Shown one piece after another: positions 17,510 through 27,051 of a stretch of 64,000 nucleotides of DNA. The translations under genes and the position numbers were made by a program. The notes below the pieces were generated by a model, which saw only the letters and a program-made list of their open reading frames with translations, was not told where the DNA came from and made no database searches. The DNA is taken from positions 3,100,001 through 3,164,000 of the forward strand of contig NZ_CP147838.1 of the NCBI RefSeq assembly GCF_037338445.1. The letters are read 5' to 3'. Positions within the stretch are counted from its first letter, which is position 1. Every line of letters begins with the position of its first letter. The stretch comes from Salinibaculum sp. SYNS191 (lineage in GTDB: Archaea; Halobacteriota; Halobacteria; Halobacteriales; Haloarculaceae).

Positions 17510-20224
17510 ATGCAAACGAACGATCCGTTCGACGCGATTCGCGATTTCGAGGTCGACGGGACAGCATACAAGATGGCCGACCTCACGGTTCTCGAAGAGG
17601 AAGGACTGTGCGATCTGGATAGTCTTCCGGTGAGCATCCGGATCCTGCTGGAATCTGTGCTCCGGAACGTGGACGGCGAGAACGTCACCGAAGAAGACGT
17701 GCGCAATGCTGCCTCCTGGGCACCGGACGTGCCGGACGTCGAACTGCCCTTCCAGCCGTCGCGCGTCGTGCTGCAGGATTTGACGGGCGTCCCGGCCGTC
17801 GTGGACCTGGCGGCACTCCGTTCGGCCGTCGACCGGAAGGACCGTGATCCGACGCTCGTTGAACCCGAGATTCCCTGCGACCTCGTCATCGACCACAGCG
17901 TGCAGGTCGACTACTTCGGTAGCGAGGACGCCTACGAGAAGAACGTCGAACTCGAGTACGAGCGCAACGAAGAGCGCTATCGCTCGATCAAGTGGGCACA
18001 GCAGGCCTTCGAGAACTTCGAGGTCGTCCCGCCGGGAACCGGGATTGTCCACCAGGTCAACCTCGAACATCTCGGCCAGGTCGTCCACGAGCGCGAGGAA
18101 GACGGCGACGAGTGGCTCTTCCCGGACACGCTCGTCGGGACGGACAGCCACACGCCCATGATCGGCGGCATCGGCGTCGTCGGGTGGGGTGTCGGCGGTA
18201 TCGAGGCAGAGGCCGCAATGCTCGGCCAGCCCATCACGATGGGCCTGCCGGAAGTCGTCGGCGTCCGTCTGGAAGGTGAACTCCCGGACGGCGCGACTGC
18301 GACCGACCTCGTCCTCCACCTGACCGAGAAGCTCCGTGACGTCGGCGTCGTCGACCGCTTCGTCGAGTTCTACGGGCCCGGCGTGCCGGAACTAACCGTC
18401 GCCGACCGGGCGACCATCGCCAATATGGCACCCGAGCAGGGGTCGACCATCAGCATGTTCCCGGTCGACGACAAGACCCTGGAGTACCTCGAACTCACGG
18501 GCCGTGACGAAGACCACATCGAAGTCGTCAGGGAGTACCTCGACGCCCAGGGTCTCTTTGGCGAGCAAGAACCCGAGTACACCGAGACCGTCGAGTTCGA
18601 CCTCAGCGACGTCGAGCCGAGTCTGGCCGGCCACAAGAAGCCCCACTCGCGCATCCCGATGGGTGACATGGACGAGCACTTCCCGAACCTGCTCGAAGAG
18701 CAGGGCATCGTCCAGGCCGACGGCGCGGCCCCCGTCAAGCACGACCTCGATCTTGGTGACAGGGTTCCGGTCACGCTCGAAGATGGCACGGAGGTCGAGA
18801 TCGGCCACGGCAGCGTCCTGGTGAGCGCCATCACCTCCTGTACGAACACCTCGAACCCCTCGGTGATGCTGGCTGCCGGCCTGCTGGCGCGCAACGCCGT
18901 CGAGAAGGGCCTGGACGTGCCCGACTACGTCAAGACGAGTCTGGCACCCGGCAGCCGCGTCGTCACGGCCTACCTCGAAAAGTCCGGCCTCATGGACTAC
19001 ATGGAGGAACTGGGCTACAGCGTCGTCGGCTACGGCTGTACGACCTGTATCGGCAACTCCGGGCCGCTCGCGGACCCGATCGAGGACGCCATCGACGAGC
19101 ACGACCTCTGGGCGACGAGCGTCCTCTCGGGCAACCGGAACTTCGAGGCGCGTATCCACCCGAAGATTGCCGCCAACTACCTGGCCAGCCCGCCGCTGGT
19201 CGTGGCGTACGGCCTCGCCGGGAAGATGGACATCGACCTCGAAGAGGAGCCGCTGGGCCACGACGATCAGGGCGAACCGGTCTTCCTCGAGGACATCTGG
19301 CCGGACACCGAGGAGATTCACGATATGGTCCACAACAGTGTCTCCCCCGAGATGTTCGAGGAGAAGTACGCCTCCGTCTACGAGGGCGACGAGCGCTGGG
19401 AGGCACTCGACGCGCCGACCGGCGACGTCTACGAGTGGGACGACGAGTCCACCTACATCCGCGAACCGCCGTTCTTCCAGGACTTCCCGCTCGAAGAACC
19501 GGGCGTCGAGGACATCGCCAACGCCCGCTGTCTCATGACGCTGGGCGATACGGTCACCACCGACCACATCAGTCCCGCCGGCCCGTTCGGTGAGGACCTG
19601 CCCGCCGGACAGTGGCTCAAAGACCGCGGCGTCGCGCCCCACGAGTTCAACACGTACGGTTCCCGCCGTGGCAACCACGAGGTTATGATGCGCGGCACCT
19701 TCGCGAACGTCCGCATCCAGAACCAGATGCTCGACGGGAAGACGGGTGGCTACGCCAAGCACCTGCCAAGCGGCGAGGAGACCACCGTCTTCGAGGCCAG
19801 CGGGCGCTACCGCGACGAGGACATCCCGCTGGTGGTCCTCTCCGGCGAGGAGTTCGGGACCGGCTCCAGCCGTGACTGGGCTGCCAAGGGGACGGACCTG
19901 CTGGGAATCCGGGCGACCATCGCAAAGAGCTACGAGCGCATCTACCGCGACAACCTCATCGGCATGGGCGTGCTTCCCCTGCAGTTCGACGAGGGCGAGG
20001 GCTGGACGGAACTCGGCCTCGACGGCACCGAGGTGTTCTCAATCGAGGGTCTGGACGATGGTCTGGAGATGAACGACGAACTCACCGTGGTTGCCGAAGG
20101 CGAAGACGGTGAAATCACGGAGTTCACCGTCACGGCACAGGTGTCCACGCCGGCAGCCGTCAAGTATATAGAGAATGGCGGCGTCCTCCACCTCGTGCTC
20201 CGCCGCCTCCTCACGCAGGAGTAG
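17510..20224 (+). CDS. acn: aconitate hydratase (AcnA/IRP type)
   Basis: 904 residues from ATG 17510 (MQTNDPFDAIRDFEVDG), chosen because the ATG at 17477 lies before the TATA box. Full-length AcnA architecture: three N-terminal alpha/beta domains, iron-sulfur ligands in SCTNTSNPSVMLAAG (Cys about 443) and YGCTTCIGNSGPL (Cys about 508 and 511), a linker, then the swivel domain with GSSRDWAAKGTDLLG. It interconverts citrate and isocitrate in the TCA cycle and uses a 4Fe-4S cluster. Codon use and GC are typical of core chromosome. Confidence 0.95.
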   Translation: MQTNDPFDAIRDFEVDGTAYKMADLTVLEEEGLCDLDSLPVSIRILLESVLRNVDGENVTEEDVRNAASWAPDVPDVELPFQPSRVVLQDLTGVPAVVDLAALRSAVDRKDRDPTLVEPEIPCDLVIDHSVQVDYFGSEDAYEKNVELEYERNEERYRSIKWAQQAFENFEVVPPGTGIVHQVNLEHLGQVVHEREEDGDEWLFPDTLVGTDSHTPMIGGIGVVGWGVGGIEAEAAMLGQPITMGLPEVVGVRLEGELPDGATATDLVLHLTEKLRDVGVVDRFVEFYGPGVPELTVADRATIANMAPEQGSTISMFPVDDKTLEYLELTGRDEDHIEVVREYLDAQGLFGEQEPEYTETVEFDLSDVEPSLAGHKKPHSRIPMGDMDEHFPNLLEEQGIVQADGAAPVKHDLDLGDRVPVTLEDGTEVEIGHGSVLVSAITSCTNTSNPSVMLAAGLLARNAVEKGLDVPDYVKTSLAPGSRVVTAYLEKSGLMDYMEELGYSVVGYGCTTCIGNSGPLADPIEDAIDEHDLWATSVLSGNRNFEARIHPKIAANYLASPPLVVAYGLAGKMDIDLEEEPLGHDDQGEPVFLEDIWPDTEEIHDMVHNSVSPEMFEEKYASVYEGDERWEALDAPTGDVYEWDDESTYIREPPFFQDFPLEEPGVEDIANARCLMTLGDTVTTDHISPAGPFGEDLPAGQWLKDRGVAPHEFNTYGSRRGNHEVMMRGTFANVRIQNQMLDGKTGGYAKHLPSGEETTVFEASGRYRDEDIPLVVLSGEEFGTGSSRDWAAKGTDLLGIRATIAKSYERIYRDNLIGMGVLPLQFDEGEGWTELGLDGTEVFSIEGLDDGLEMNDELTVVAEGEDGEITEFTVTAQVSTPAAVKYIENGGVLHLVLRRLLTQE

Positions 20225-20339
20225 GCGCGGCACACACGGTTAATACCCGTCGCGCTCGCGGTACTGACGGCGCGCACAACACACGGGTATTCTGTCCCAT
20301 ATCTTCGCGACGGCTGCCATCGGGGCAGCCGGCTGCGAA

Positions 20340-20419
20340 CCTGACCAACTTGTCTCATCGGGAAACGACGATTGAGTCCTCACCACTGAGACAGTCCGGA
20401 CCTGACCGATTTGTCTTAT
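20340..20419. repeat. imperfect repeats between convergent acn and GCS2 genes
   Basis: CCTGACCAACTTGTCTCAT (20340-20358) and CCTGACCGATTTGTCTTAT (20401-20419) match at 16 of 19 positions, in direct orientation 61 bp apart. Between them TGAGACA (20387-20393) is the inverse of TGTCTCA (20351-20357), so a stem could form. Location between two gene ends suggests a bidirectional termination region, but this is not certain. Confidence 0.4.
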
Positions 20420-21576
20420 TCAGAGTGCAACGCCCGCCGTTGGCGAACGTCTTTCTCCAGGCGGTCGGCACATTCGAGACGGAGTTGTCGTGCCTCACTC
20501 GCCGTCAGGTCCCCTTCGGAGCCGATCACTTCCGACATCGGCTCGTAAGCCGAGACGTCGAATCCCATGCGCTCGAGATACGAACGGACCGAACTCGAGG
20601 AGAGACCGGCTCGGATACCGGCTGCGACGTACTCCTGGACTGCATCGAACTCCGGCAGGATGATTTCCTCGTCCGTTATGCGGCCAGTCGTGCCCGCAAC
20701 GTGGACGTCTGCGTCGACGAGGTGTTCGATAATCCCAGAAACGTCGTCGGCTAACTGGATGACCTGACTCGGCAGCGTCGTATCTGGCGAGCGCCATTCG
20801 ACAGTCGAGAACTCCTCGCGGAGTTTGACTGGCGTCCAGACGGCACTCTCCGGCTCGAAGTGCTCTTCGACACGCTCGCGGTCGAACCCCGAGACGATTG
20901 CTTCTGTGACGAACTCGCCGTAGCGACGCTCGAGCAACTGTGCCCACTCCTCCATATCGTCGACGTAAGGCCAGAGTTGCCCCTGATGTGGTAGCGTCTC
21001 GTATGCCTTCCAGCGATACAGCTCTGACCTGGCCCCTGTTGCCAGGTACTCCCGCTCGAAATACGGCGAGGAGTTGACCAGCGCCAGCGCCGGGTCGAGT
21101 GCGATGAGCGTATTCAGCTGGTCGATTGCGCGTTCGGGTTGCTGCTCGACGTGGATGTGCGTCCCGGCACAGTGGCGGACGTAGTCGAAGTTCTCGCCGA
21201 TGATGCGGTCCTGTATCTCCGTGCGCTCGCTTGGGAGGTTCTCGATAGACTGCTCACACACCGGCGTTGCGAGCGGGACGAGGTGTTTGCCTTGGGACGT
21301 TGCCTGTCTGAGCACGCGAGCCAGTCTGTCGAAGAGTTCCGTGCGAAGTTCGCCTGTCGAGGTACAGGGAGAGGTCTTGATTTCGAGCAAGGGAGCGACG
21401 AACTCCCGCTCTACCCCTGGCGATGCCTCGACTAGGTCGCCGGGCTCGGTCAGCCACCCTTCGTCGTCGACGACCCAGTATTCCACTTCGACACTTCGCC
21501 TAACTGGGGCGGGTTCGGCTGGTGAAACTATGCCACTACTGTGGGCCTGTCTCTGGTCTTCGGGCCGTTCAGACAT
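20416..21576 (-). CDS. glutamate-cysteine ligase-like protein (GCS2 / carboxylate-amine ligase family)
   Basis: 386 residues. GCS2-family blocks are VEVEYWVVDDEGWL at the start, LLEIKTSPCTSTGELRTEL, a CAGTHIHVEQQPE metal/substrate motif near residue 145, NSSPYFERE, and TVEWRSPDTTLPS. The family ligates glutamate to cysteine or another amine using ATP. Haloarchaea use gamma-glutamylcysteine as their main thiol, so synthesis of that thiol is plausible, though sequence alone does not separate true GshA from YbdK-like ligases. Cytoplasmic; convergent with acn. Confidence 0.75.
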   Translation of the reverse strand: MSERPEDQRQAHSSGIVSPAEPAPVRRSVEVEYWVVDDEGWLTEPGDLVEASPGVEREFVAPLLEIKTSPCTSTGELRTELFDRLARVLRQATSQGKHLVPLATPVCEQSIENLPSERTEIQDRIIGENFDYVRHCAGTHIHVEQQPERAIDQLNTLIALDPALALVNSSPYFEREYLATGARSELYRWKAYETLPHQGQLWPYVDDMEEWAQLLERRYGEFVTEAIVSGFDRERVEEHFEPESAVWTPVKLREEFSTVEWRSPDTTLPSQVIQLADDVSGIIEHLVDADVHVAGTTGRITDEEIILPEFDAVQEYVAAGIRAGLSSSSVRSYLERMGFDVSAYEPMSEVIGSEGDLTASEARQLRLECADRLEKDVRQRRALHSE

Positions 21577-21621
21577 TCTCTGGGTGGTATTTCGTTGCTG
21601 AGTGTGCGTTCTCTCGGCCGG

Positions 21622-21756
21622 TCATGGGTAGTGGTGCGTATCGAGGTTACAGCCAGGGCAGGTGTACCGGTTGAACTCGCTCGTCAAGCCACACTCCTCG
21701 CAGACAAATGCGGCCGGGTGCGCTTTGCGAATCCGACGGAGATTGGTGATGGACAT
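21622..21756 (-). CDS. 44-residue zinc-ribbon protein
   Basis: ATG 21756 to TGA 21622-21624 encodes MSITNLRRIRKAHPAAFVCE... with two CxxC knuckles, CEECG and CPGCN, 14 residues apart, an ideal zinc ribbon for such a short protein. It starts 18 bp after the stop of the small upstream gene on the same strand, so the two may be co-transcribed. Likely a nucleic-acid or protein-binding micro-protein; target unknown. Confidence 0.5.
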   Translation of the reverse strand: MSITNLRRIRKAHPAAFVCEECGLTSEFNRYTCPGCNLDTHHYP

Positions 21757-21774
21757 AGCCAGTCTCTCGGGTAT

Positions 21775-21948
21775 TCAGCGCCCTCTCTCGTCCGTGTGGC
21801 AATTGTACGAGTCGAGTCCGGGAGCGTACACGAGCGGCAAGCCCTCACCGTAGCACCATCCCGCCCGTCTGGGATCGCTATCCAGGATGGCGATGTCTCG
21901 TGAGAAAGTGGTCATCTCGGAATTGACGAATGAGTGCTCTTCACCCAT
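21775..21948 (-). CDS. small protein of unknown function
   Basis: 57 residues from ATG 21948 (MGEEHSFVNSEMTTFSRDIA). A TATA-like TTTAGTAAAG about 25 nt upstream supports expression as a leaderless gene. The C-terminal half contains WCYGEGLPLVYAPGLDSYNC with two cysteines. I recognise no family. It may form a mini-operon with the zinc-ribbon gene that follows it. Confidence 0.35.
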   Translation of the reverse strand: MGEEHSFVNSEMTTFSRDIAILDSDPRRAGWCYGEGLPLVYAPGLDSYNCHTDERGR

Positions 21949-22158
21949 AGTAGCAGTCAAACACACTTCTTTACTAAAGATTAGTGGGTATACATCCTAA
22001 TTTTCCTAGTATAGCGAGACGTTCATTCGGGTATTGTGCTAGGCGGTTGAAGTTGAGAAGCTGTTGTTCGGTCTGGACTCACGAGCAATGGCTTCGATGG
22101 CGCTGACAAAGGTGGGATTAGGAACGGAGCCACAACGGTAGCCGCTCAATTACAATTG

Positions 22159-22980
22159 GTGCGAGGCGCGCGCTCGAAAACAGTGCCAGACGAGTCATCG
22201 GTGTCCGGGGTCTTCGAGGCCATCGACTTCCTCACTCGGTCGCAGAACCGGGCTCGGATTCTGGAACTCCTCGACGACCGCGAGTGCTGTCGTCGTCGAG
22301 ACTGTGAGGAACACCTCGGTGTCTCCCGGACGACTGTCCAGCGAAATCTCGACGCACTCGTCGAGCAGGGCTGGGTCCGGGAGCACAACGACGGATACGA
22401 ACTCAATGCGTCCGGACAGCGACTCTATGAGACCTTTTCGGAGTTTGCCGATTCGGTCGAGACGATAGAGCGTCTGCAGCCCTTTCTCCGGTGGCTGCCG
22501 CCCGACGAGTTCGACCTCGACATTGCGCACCTTGCAGACGCCGAGATGACGGTTGCCTCCTCGAACAATCCCTATGCACCCGTGAATCGACACGTCGACG
22601 CGTTGCAGTCGGCCGACGAATTTCGTATCTGTACCTCGGTCATTGGTAGGGACGCCATGGAACAAAGCTGGCGGCGCGTCGTCGACGATGGTGGGAAGGG
22701 AGAGGTCGTCGTCACCGCGAGTGCGCTCTCCAGCATCCAGGAGGATTCGACGTACTCGGAGCTATTCGAGAACATCCGGGGCACTTCGGCACTTTCCGTG
22801 TACGTGTACGACGGTGAGATTCCGTTCTACCTGGGGTTGATCGATGATATAGTCCAGATCGGTGTCGAAGACGCTGAGCAGATTCCCAGGGCACTCGTCG
22901 AGAGTGAGTCCCAGTCGGTACGGGAGTGGGCTGAGCAGCGGTATTCCCAGTTCAAACAAGTCGCCGAGCCTCTCCAGTGA
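22159..22980 (+). CDS. HTH transcriptional regulator, FilR1/DUF1724 type
   Basis: About 273 residues; there is no ATG at the 5' end, and GTG 22159 (or TTG 22156) is the likely start. Residues 20-85 form a winged helix (SQNRARILELLDDRE... GVSRTTVQRNLDALVEQGW). The C-terminal domain has SSNNPYAPVNRHVDALQSAD, matching the FilR1/DUF1724 middle domain first seen in methanogen regulators, and ends with YVYDGEIPFYLGLIDD. It probably senses a small molecule. Target unknown; the secreted PQQ-propeller gene follows after 123 bp. Confidence 0.75.
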   Translation: MRGARSKTVPDESSVSGVFEAIDFLTRSQNRARILELLDDRECCRRRDCEEHLGVSRTTVQRNLDALVEQGWVREHNDGYELNASGQRLYETFSEFADSVETIERLQPFLRWLPPDEFDLDIAHLADAEMTVASSNNPYAPVNRHVDALQSADEFRICTSVIGRDAMEQSWRRVVDDGGKGEVVVTASALSSIQEDSTYSELFENIRGTSALSVYVYDGEIPFYLGLIDDIVQIGVEDAEQIPRALVESESQSVREWAEQRYSQFKQVAEPLQ

Positions 22981-23103
22981 GGATTTCAGCTATTCGGGCG
23001 TTCCACCCCCTTCGCCGTTCTGTGAACGCGGGGTGCACACTGAAAGAGCCCTGCACACAGTGCGTGGAGTAGTATCATCCTTCAATTTGTGGTACGCAAT
23101 GGC

Positions 23104-26073
23104 ATGAATAAACCGCTGGTAATCGGTTCAGTGCTGACTCTCTTGATTATCTGCGGTTTCAGTGGTGTTGCCGTCGCGACTCCCGGGCTGATAGCCGAGC
23201 CCACGCCCCATCACGAAATGTCGTTGCAATTCAGTGGTGTCGAGACGGGGAACACAGACATCCTACCCAACTCAGTTGCTGAGCCGGCAGACAGCCTGGC
23301 TCTCTCGCCGACAGACCCGCTGCCAGGGGTTGTGCGTAGGTTTGCTGCGATACATTCGGAAAACTCTGGGAGCACTGCAACGAGCGCTGAAGTCAGGGCA
23401 GTGAATAATTACAACGTCTCCAATCATGGCGGCGTACTCGACCCCACTTCGGTCACTCAGGCGTGGAACGTCCCGCTCAGACACTCGACTGTCACTCGTG
23501 ACGAGTCGATAACCTTCTCGACGTCGAATTCGACGGACTCCAACGGTTCTCTCGAGAGTCATGGCCGGGATTTCGACGGCGATGGACGACCTGGTCAATC
23601 AGGAACCACGGCTGGATGGTCGTTGGACAGGTCCCGACAGCGTTCCGTCCAGCTACCAGTGACAGATACCAGCACGAACGAAGCCACCGCGGCACGGAAT
23701 ATATCTGTCTCTGGAGAGTCCTCGCCTTCGGGAGAATTTGACGGCGATTGGCACATGGCCGGGGACAATCCAGCCAATAGTCACGACAACTCTGAATCGT
23801 TCGGTCTCTCGGGGAACCTCACCAGAAAATGGACCTTCGACGGTGCTACTGCCGAGACACTGGTAACGGTGGTTGATCAAAGAATCTACTTTGGAGGTGC
23901 GAATGGCTCGCTCTACGTGCTCGATGCCCGAACTGGCGACCCTATCCGGACCATCGCGGTTGGAAACGGACTTGATTCGGCTCCAGTCGTTCTGCAGGGG
24001 AGCATCTACGTCCTCTCGGAGAGTGGCACTCTTTCTTCGCTTGAAACGGAGTCAGGAGACGAGCGGTGGTCACGACAACTTGCGGGAACAGAATGGTCTG
24101 AGTTGACGGTTTCCGACAACCGCGTGTACGTCGGGAATAACAACGGCACTGTCTCTGCTGTGGATGCCGGAACTGGCCAGACACTGTGGACCTTCGACAC
24201 ATCCGGTAGAATCACCTCCTCGTTAGCTGTGGCCAACGATGCTGTGTATTTCCGAAGTCGCAATTCTGGCCTGTATGCAGTGGATGCGCGCAGCGGTGCC
24301 CAACTGTGGCGACAGTCCAGTGAGGGACGCTATTCGCCCGTCGTCATGAACGGAACAGTCTATGTGGCTTCTGCGACCGTGGAGGCTTTCGATGCACGCA
24401 CAGGTCGTCAGAAATGGACGTATCCGATTTCCAGGGAGGTTGGATATGCTGCGATCGACAGTCCTGCTGCCGCGAATGGTCTGATTTTTGTTCCCGACAG
24501 CGAGAACGAACTACATGCACTTGATGCCGAAACCGGCGAAAAAGAGTGGGAAGCTGCCGGTGGTGGATTCTTCTACACGCCAACTGTCGTCGACGATACC
24601 GTCTACGCTCGCAGTACGAACAAATCAATCATCGCGAACAACGATCGGACGCTATTTGGAATCGATTCGCAAACAGGCACTGTTCAGTGGTCACGAAAGG
24701 CTGGTGATACCGATGGCTCTCTGGTCGTCGTCGACGGGACTCTCTACATATTGAAAGACGGGTCGATTCGTGCGTTCACTGGCGCCAATACGTCTACGTC
24801 CACAGCTGGCGGAACGGACGAGACACTCACGCCCATCCTCCCGGTAGACGGTGGCGACACGCCGACTCAGCGCCCTGCTGAGACTGCAACCCCGGACGGC
24901 ACCGAAATGACGCCCGTCCCGCCTGCAACGCCTCTCGTGCCCGACCGCGGCGACTCCACGCCAGTGTCCCCAGGCGGTATCGGGGGCGGCAGTGCGGACA
25001 CTCCGGTTGCACCTGACCGCCGTGGTGGTTCCTCGCTGTTCGAAATCGTGGCGCAGGAAGACGGGGAACTCGAGTATCGCGTCGTGGTCGACGGCAGCGT
25101 CGAGAAGGCCGAACTCTCGGAGCGCATCGGTGCCAGCGAAAACGACGATATCCGCCGACGGAGTGATGGGACCGTCGTCATCGACGGAGAGACGGGGAAC
25201 GTCGGGTACGGTGACGCCTACCGGATCGATGGAGAGATCGTCGACTTCCAGCGCGTCAGCGGTGATATCGACGTCATCTTCAGACTCGATGGTCGGCCGG
25301 TGTCTGCTGGCGACCTCTCGGCAGGGACTCCTGGAGGCAGCGTCTCTCCGGATACCTCAGCGCCTCCGGCAACGCCCGATTCGAGAACGTCACTCTTCGA
25401 GATAATTGCGCAGGAGGAAGGTGAAGTGCACTACAGAGTCGTCGTCGAGGGGGATGCCAAAAAGGCTGAACTCTCTGAGCAGGTCGGTGCCAGCGAGAAC
25501 GACGACATTCGCCGGCAGGGTGACGGCACTGTGGTCATCGACGGAGAGACGGGTAATCCAGGGTACGGCGATGCCTACCGTATCGATGGAGACATGGTCG
25601 ATTTCCGGCGGGTCAGCGGTGACATAGGGTTCGTACTCAGATTCGATGGAAAGCCCGTATCGGCCGAAGAACTCTCCCGAGGCCCAGCGGACAGTGTGGA
25701 GACGGTTAAGCCGGGTACCCCATCAGGTCCAGAGACAATCGAACCGACGACGCCACTCCCACCCGAGCGGTCGAGAAATTCACTCTTCGAAATCATCGCC
25801 AAGGAGGAAGGAGAAGTGCACTATCAGGTGATCGTCGACGGCAGTGCAGAGAAGGCTGAACTCTCGGAGCGGGTTGGGGCCAGCGAGAACGACGACATTC
25901 GCCGGCGGAGCGACGGCACGGTCGTCATCGACGGAGAGACAGGCAATCCAGGCTACGGCGACGCCTACCGCATCGACGGCCGGATTGTCGACTTCCAGCG
26001 TGTCAGTGGTGACATCGACTTCGTCCTCAGACGTAATGGAGAGCGCGTCTCAGCTGCAGAGCTTTCGGAATAG
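23104..26073 (+). CDS. secreted PQQ-like beta-propeller protein with triplicated C-terminal module
   Basis: 989 residues from ATG 23104. A hydrophobic signal peptide (KPLVIGSVLTLLIICGFSGV) is followed by about 200 Ser/Thr-rich residues. Residues about 237-565 are PQQ/WD40-like blades (IYFGGANGSLYVLDARTGDP repeated as VYVGNNNGTVSAVDAGTGQT and others). A Thr/Pro-rich linker leads to three near-identical modules of about 98 residues (640-738, 761-858, 891-988), each starting SLFEI and separated by Pro/Thr linkers. No transmembrane anchor or catalytic site is visible. Probably a cell-surface binding or scaffolding protein; FilR1-like regulator gene lies upstream. Confidence 0.75.
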   Translation: MNKPLVIGSVLTLLIICGFSGVAVATPGLIAEPTPHHEMSLQFSGVETGNTDILPNSVAEPADSLALSPTDPLPGVVRRFAAIHSENSGSTATSAEVRAVNNYNVSNHGGVLDPTSVTQAWNVPLRHSTVTRDESITFSTSNSTDSNGSLESHGRDFDGDGRPGQSGTTAGWSLDRSRQRSVQLPVTDTSTNEATAARNISVSGESSPSGEFDGDWHMAGDNPANSHDNSESFGLSGNLTRKWTFDGATAETLVTVVDQRIYFGGANGSLYVLDARTGDPIRTIAVGNGLDSAPVVLQGSIYVLSESGTLSSLETESGDERWSRQLAGTEWSELTVSDNRVYVGNNNGTVSAVDAGTGQTLWTFDTSGRITSSLAVANDAVYFRSRNSGLYAVDARSGAQLWRQSSEGRYSPVVMNGTVYVASATVEAFDARTGRQKWTYPISREVGYAAIDSPAAANGLIFVPDSENELHALDAETGEKEWEAAGGGFFYTPTVVDDTVYARSTNKSIIANNDRTLFGIDSQTGTVQWSRKAGDTDGSLVVVDGTLYILKDGSIRAFTGANTSTSTAGGTDETLTPILPVDGGDTPTQRPAETATPDGTEMTPVPPATPLVPDRGDSTPVSPGGIGGGSADTPVAPDRRGGSSLFEIVAQEDGELEYRVVVDGSVEKAELSERIGASENDDIRRRSDGTVVIDGETGNVGYGDAYRIDGEIVDFQRVSGDIDVIFRLDGRPVSAGDLSAGTPGGSVSPDTSAPPATPDSRTSLFEIIAQEEGEVHYRVVVEGDAKKAELSEQVGASENDDIRRQGDGTVVIDGETGNPGYGDAYRIDGDMVDFRRVSGDIGFVLRFDGKPVSAEELSRGPADSVETVKPGTPSGPETIEPTTPLPPERSRNSLFEIIAKEEGEVHYQVIVDGSAEKAELSERVGASENDDIRRRSDGTVVIDGETGNPGYGDAYRIDGRIVDFQRVSGDIDFVLRRNGERVSAAELSE
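25024..26067 (+). repeat. three tandem copies of a ~98-codon module with linkers
   Basis: Copies begin at about 25024, 25387 and 25777, each about 295 bp, spaced by 70-100 bp of variable Pro/Thr-coding linker. Shared core: ASENDDIRR then DGTVVIDGETGN, GYGDAYRIDG, VDF-x-R-VSGDI. Copies 2 and 3 share the most. The protein is nearly constant while third positions differ, indicating selection on the module. Confidence 0.75.
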
Positions 26074-26143
26074 GGTGCATCTGGTACGGGCCCTTGGAGG
26101 GGTTGGCTCTCCGTTTTTGCAGACGAGTGGTGGCGACAAAGCC

Positions 26144-26356
26144 TCACTCTAGGTAGCCGAGTTCGCTGAGGTTCTCTCGTAGCTCTCCGTCGGTCACAGC
26201 ATCTTCGATGGCGTGGTCGAGATTGTCGTGACGCTGTTGGACGACTTCGAGGAGTTGTTGCGCACTCCTGAGCTTGTAATGGACCTCGGCATCGTCTGTT
26301 TCTTCCATCGTGCTGTTCAGCAATTCTTCGATCGTGCCGAGAGTGCTCTCAGCCAT
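26144..26356 (-). CDS. small conserved helical haloarchaeal protein
   Basis: 70 residues, entirely helical and acidic (MAESTLGTIEELLNSTMEE... LLEVVQQRHDNLDHAIEDA). A TATA element CCTATATATTT (26377-26387) lies about 22 nt before the ATG on this strand, predicting a leaderless mRNA. It resembles short haloarchaeal hypothetical proteins with heptad spacing and may form a coiled coil. Function unknown. Confidence 0.65.
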   Translation of the reverse strand: MAESTLGTIEELLNSTMEETDDAEVHYKLRSAQQLLEVVQQRHDNLDHAIEDAVTDGELRENLSELGYLE

Positions 26357-26567
26357 ATAGATGTCCTGAACACTAACCTATATATTTGCGTTGATATGTG
26401 TATTTAAGCGAAAATCCCCCTGCTTTCCAGAGATTGAGTGTCTACAGACAAGGTGAGTGCCTCGGAATCGTACGGAAATCTTCGAGTTCCCTGATGACGA
26501 GCCACCCTAATCTCAACTCTGATTCTGTGGTGTCAAGGCTTTACTACACCATTTTCTTAGCTCTGGT

Positions 26568-26927
26568 ATGTCCACCACGGACGCAACGTGGCTGCCGTTC
26601 GAGGGATTCACCATCCCCACGGGTCTCACTCGATATTTGTGGCTCTTTGCAGTCACGACCTACGGTGTGGGCGACGGCGTGACGACGGCTATCATCGTCT
26701 GGGTGAGTCCGCTCTATCGCGAGGCGAATCCGATTCTGACCGCTGCTATCGGTGCCTCTGGTGGGTTCGGACTTCTCGCTGTCAAGATTCTCGCTGTCGG
26801 ATTCTGTGCGGGAATCAGTCTCTGGGGCGTTCGCGACGACGATCGCTTCTTGCTGTACTTGCCACCTGTGGCACTCACAGTCATCGGCGTCACAGCCACG
26901 CTGCATAACCTCTCTTTGCTGCTCTAG
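26568..26927 (+). CDS. small membrane protein (DUF5658-like)
   Basis: 119 residues with three to four hydrophobic helices (LWLFAVTTYGVGDGVTTAIIV, a helix after residue 58, and one at the C-terminus) and an REANPILTAAIG motif. The pattern 'D-x-x-T-T ... E-A-N-P' is shared with small haloarchaeal DUF5658-type membrane proteins. Located in the cytoplasmic membrane; role unknown. Stands alone between a small helical protein and the P450. Confidence 0.65.
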   Translation: MSTTDATWLPFEGFTIPTGLTRYLWLFAVTTYGVGDGVTTAIIVWVSPLYREANPILTAAIGASGGFGLLAVKILAVGFCAGISLWGVRDDDRFLLYLPPVALTVIGVTATLHNLSLLL

Positions 26928-27051
26928 GCGGACAGCATCCGGTTTTCTCGCGCCTTAGAAGCTCTCGTGAGCGATTCGGGTGGGGTTGTGAACTGGTGTC
27001 TGTCGCCTTCGAGGCGCGTCTCTTCGAGTGGAGCGCCTGCCCGATACGCTG

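Noticed and set aside
18392..19762. 456-codon open frame antisense to acn
   Set aside because: Shadow of the aconitase gene with low-complexity Val/Arg/Asp composition.
25024..26067. CRISPR-like array
   Set aside because: The three repeats are about 295 bp each and protein-coding; no short regular repeats with unique spacers occur in the window.
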